64,000 bases of DNA. Origin: an uncultured Bacteroidales bacterium (GTDB lineage Bacteria > Bacteroidota > Bacteroidia > Bacteroidales > Bacteroidaceae). How positions within the stretch are numbered: position 1 is the stretch's first letter; the number at the start of each line of letters is the position of its first letter. The stretch spans positions 1 to 64,000 of the forward strand of contig CACYLU010000009.1 in assembly GCA_902775375.1 (NCBI GenBank), read 5' to 3'. Shown here piece after piece: positions 61,552-64,000 of this stretch. A program made the translations under genes and the position numbers. The notes below the pieces were generated by a model, which was not told the DNA's origin, ran no database searches, and saw only the letters and a program-made list of their open reading frames with translations.

Positions 61552-64000
61552 ATGGCCTGCTGGATGCGCGGACGGATATTCAAGCTGCCCAGCTGGGGGT
61601 TCCATGAGTCGGGATGCACCCTATTGCTCAAGAAGATATAGACTATCTGGTTGGTGGGATCGACCCAGACACAGGTGCCGGTGAAGCCGGTATGACCATA
61701 GACGGTGGCGGGGGCATCGTCGGCACAGGGGCTCTTGCTCTTATTGGTGACATCGGGCTTGTCGAAACCTAAACCGCGACGGCTGATGCGGGACTTACTG
61801 GTGGTGAACAGCTTGCAGGTGCTCTCACTCAAATAGCGCTTGCCATGCAGCTCACCGCCATTGAGCAGCATCTGATAAATCTGGGCTACCTCGGTGGCAT
61901 TGGAGAACAAGCCGGCATTGCCGGAGACACCGCCCTGGAAGGCGGCAGCCTCATCGTGGACATGGCCTTGCAACAGCTGCTTGCGCAGGAACTTGTCGTG
62001 TGAGGTGGGGACAATGGACTCTTTGGCAAGGTGCTGCAAAGGATGGAAAACGGTGTGCTTCAGACCCATGGGCTGGTAGAACTCACGACTGACATAGTCG
62101 TCTAACGTGGTGCCGGTGAGCTGCTCGACAATCTGCTGCAGGAGGATGAAATTGACATCGCTGTAGCGATAGGTACGGGAGCGAAGGGTGGCTTCGACAA
62201 TCTTGGTGCGATAGACGTCCTTGAACTTGGGGGAGAGCCACAAACCTTCAGCGATTTGAAGGGGATAATCGGGAGAGGACTTCCTGGACACGAGGGTGTC
62301 GATATACTGGTAGTCGGGGTTGACCCAGTCGCGAGCGGCTATCTGAACGGTATGGAGGGCGTCGCGCTTGTTGCTGAGGAGCTTGCCTTCGTAGCTGTCT
62401 GGGTCGATGGCCTCTCGATAGAAGGAGATGGAGGCTGGCAGGCCTGACTCGTGGTAGAGGAGGCTGCGCACGGTGATGGTCTGCTTGTCGGTGCCTTTGA
62501 GATAGGGCAGATAGGTGGCCACGCGCTCGGAGAGGCTGATCTTGCCTTGGTCGTAGAGCTTCATGATGGCCAACAGGGTGGCGGTGGTCTTGGTCATGGA
62601 GGCAAGGTCGTAGACATCGCCTGGACGCACGCGCTGCACAGGCTGACCGGGGATACCGGTATCTTGATAGGTGTGGGTGCCAAACACTTTGTTGTAGATG
62701 GTGTGGCCTTGCTTCATGACGACTATCTGACAGCCTGGGAAGGCGTGCTCACGGATGCCTAACTGTGCCAGGGTGTCGATGGCATTGAGCTTGCTGGAGC
62801 TGACGCCAAAGTCTTCAGGGGCATAGATGGGCTCGGCTTGCACAAGGAGCTCGGTGCCCTGCCCTGCCCTCATGAGTCGGCCTACCGAGGTGGAGAGTCT
62901 GCCTGTGATGGAGGCTTGGCCTACAATGGCCATGGCTACATGGCGCTGCACTGCCTCTGAATGGTCATGGGCAATGATAACGGCATCAGACAGCTGCACG
63001 GCCTGTGGCAGTTTGGCGACTTCTTTCTGGGCGATGAAGAACACGGATACCACGGCATTGTCTGTCTTAAACTCATTGAAGAAGGGCTGGTAGGGATTGG
63101 TGTTCTTGTCGGTAATGGCCACCACCACTCGCTTATGGTTAGCCAGCTGACGGATGATCTGCTGACGGGTGGCTGCGGTATTCTCAGCTGGCAGGCCGAT
63201 GGTCTTGACCCTGACATGCTTGGTGAGTTCATCAACAAAGGGCTTGAGGGCTGCCGTGCGGTTGCCTACATTGAGCACTGCCACCTCGCCTTCACTGGAG
63301 TCGATGGGCAATGACGGACGGTTGTTGCCCACCAAGACGACTGCTGCCTGTGCCAACTGGTTGGCAAGGTCGGTGGCATGGCGTGTGTTGATGCGCTGCT
63401 CCAATCCGGAAATCTGAATGTTGGTCTTTTGGGTGATTCCGAGCACATATTTGTACATCAGCACTTTCTTGCAATGGAGGTTGATGTCGCCTTCCTTGAG
63501 CTGTCCCTTCGCCACAGCATTGAGAATGGCATCCATCTCTGACCCGATGTAGGAGGGCACCAGCAGCATATCGCAGCCTGCCAGCAGGGCCTGCAAGGAG
63601 GCAGAACCTCCATTGACGGCTCCTTTCATCTCGAGGGCATCGGTGAATATTAAACCTCTAAAGCCCAGTTCTTTGGTAAGCAGGTCGGTCACCACATTGT
63701 GCGACAACGACGAGGCAAGTCCTTTGCGCTCGGTGAGCGAAGGGATGTCCAAATGGCCCACCATCACACCATCAATGCCTGCTGAGATGGCTTCCTTGAA
63801 CGGCACGAGTTCGACACTGTCAAGGCGATCGCGGGTGAAGTTGAGCACAGGCAAGGCCTGGTGGGAATCGACATCGGTATCGCCATGACCTGGGAAGTGC
63901 TTGGCCACTGCCACCACTCCTCCGTCTTGCAAGCCTTTGCTATAGGCTATGACTTGCTTCGCCACACGGTGTGGGTCTTCACCAAAGGATCGGACATTGA
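61533..64000 (-). CDS. GH3 beta-N-acetylhexosaminidase fused to a serine beta-lactamase-like domain (5' end outside window)
   Basis: At least 821 residues; the frame is open to the window edge. The GH3 part has KHFPGHGDTDVDSH (NagZ-type) and FTDALEMKGAV, where the Asp is the nucleophile. The second half is a class C-type serine hydrolase: LASMTKTTATLL (SxxK), YSDVNFILL (YxN) and GHTGFTGT (HTG in place of KTG). The fusion is a known Bacteroidetes architecture, probably for cell-wall muropeptide turnover. Missing at the 5' end: signal peptide and first part of the GH3 barrel. Confidence 0.9.
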   Translation of the reverse strand, partial: NVRSFGEDPHRVAKQVIAYSKGLQDGGVVAVAKHFPGHGDTDVDSHQALPVLNFTRDRLDSVELVPFKEAISAGIDGVMVGHLDIPSLTERKGLASSLSHNVVTDLLTKELGFRGLIFTDALEMKGAVNGGSASLQALLAGCDMLLVPSYIGSEMDAILNAVAKGQLKEGDINLHCKKVLMYKYVLGITQKTNIQISGLEQRINTRHATDLANQLAQAAVVLVGNNRPSLPIDSSEGEVAVLNVGNRTAALKPFVDELTKHVRVKTIGLPAENTAATRQQIIRQLANHKRVVVAITDKNTNPYQPFFNEFKTDNAVVSVFFIAQKEVAKLPQAVQLSDAVIIAHDHSEAVQRHVAMAIVGQASITGRLSTSVGRLMRAGQGTELLVQAEPIYAPEDFGVSSSKLNAIDTLAQLGIREHAFPGCQIVVMKQGHTIYNKVFGTHTYQDTGIPGQPVQRVRPGDVYDLASMTKTTATLLAIMKLYDQGKISLSERVATYLPYLKGTDKQTITVRSLLYHESGLPASISFYREAIDPDSYEGKLLSNKRDALHTVQIAARDWVNPDYQYIDTLVSRKSSPDYPLQIAEGLWLSPKFKDVYRTKIVEATLRSRTYRYSDVNFILLQQIVEQLTGTTLDDYVSREFYQPMGLKHTVFHPLQHLAKESIVPTSHDKFLRKQLLQGHVHDEAAAFQGGVSGNAGLFSNATEVAQIYQMLLNGGELHGKRYLSESTCKLFTTSKSRISRRGLGFDKPDVTNKSKSPCADDAPATVYGHTGFTGTCVWVDPTNQIVYIFLSNRVHPDSWNPQLGSLNIRPRIQQAIYDAMK

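Overview
The window is a piece of a Bacteroidales chromosome, most likely from the Prevotellaceae (Prevotella or Segatella type). The evidence is TAnnTTTG -7 promoter elements in front of many genes, Bacteroidetes-only families (DUF3822, DUF4290, DUF6266, DUF3869), a large outer-membrane barrel with a carboxypeptidase-like N-terminal domain, a BspA-type leucine-rich-repeat remnant, a smalltalk micro-protein, and a long structured RNA just downstream of rplT that fits the Bacteroidales-1 motif. No species can be fixed from sequence reading alone.

Layout. 1-9.46 kb: a BspA remnant, a RecD-like helicase, an unknown/DUF3822/rsmD operon, cardiolipin synthase, the outer-membrane barrel protein and aroB. 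9.47-16.03 kb: a compact 6.5-kb integrative element bounded by 48-bp direct repeats (2 mismatches). It sits in the 3' end of a tRNA-Glu(CTC) gene and carries a tyrosine integrase, a small HTH protein, a gene II/X-type rolling-circle Rep and a string of small unknown genes. 16-24 kb: two tRNAs, a WalJ-like hydrolase, Bacteroidales-1 RNA, rplT-rpmI-infC-thrS, a TPR protein, def and ruvX. 24-29.7 kb: an envelope cluster (OmpA, two YjbH-like proteins, a DUF3869 lipoprotein with a His/Asp tail, a SPOR lipoprotein) and a YtxH/holin-like operon. 29.8-44.7 kb: housekeeping genes (nadD, gmk, yicC; tsaB, DUF4290, murA, rimM, dxr; GH3, AGCS transporter, aroA) and a large transglutaminase lipoprotein.

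44.8-50.8 kb is an accessory island: DUF6266, a possible effector/immunity pair coupled to a DUF4417 gene, a candidate small RNA, an unknown gene, and a single-chain type IIG restriction-modification enzyme whose 3' end overlaps a GH106 gene. 50.8-56.6 kb holds GH106 and GH2 glycosidases. 56.6-61 kb is rich in repeats: hairpin-forming tandem units broken by a palindromic MITE-like repeat, xth, lrp, metY, a smalltalk gene, a second inverted copy of the MITE-like repeat, a 22-bp-period array and a nested palindrome. The window ends inside a GH3/beta-lactamase fusion gene.

The strongest candidates for something undescribed are the integrative element with its arm sites, rep-flanking repeats, structured leader and terminal small RNA; the DUF4417/MGGNGS module; and the dispersed repeats (22-bp GTTTA-N7-TAAA arrays and the MITE-like palindrome inserted in a hairpin loop).
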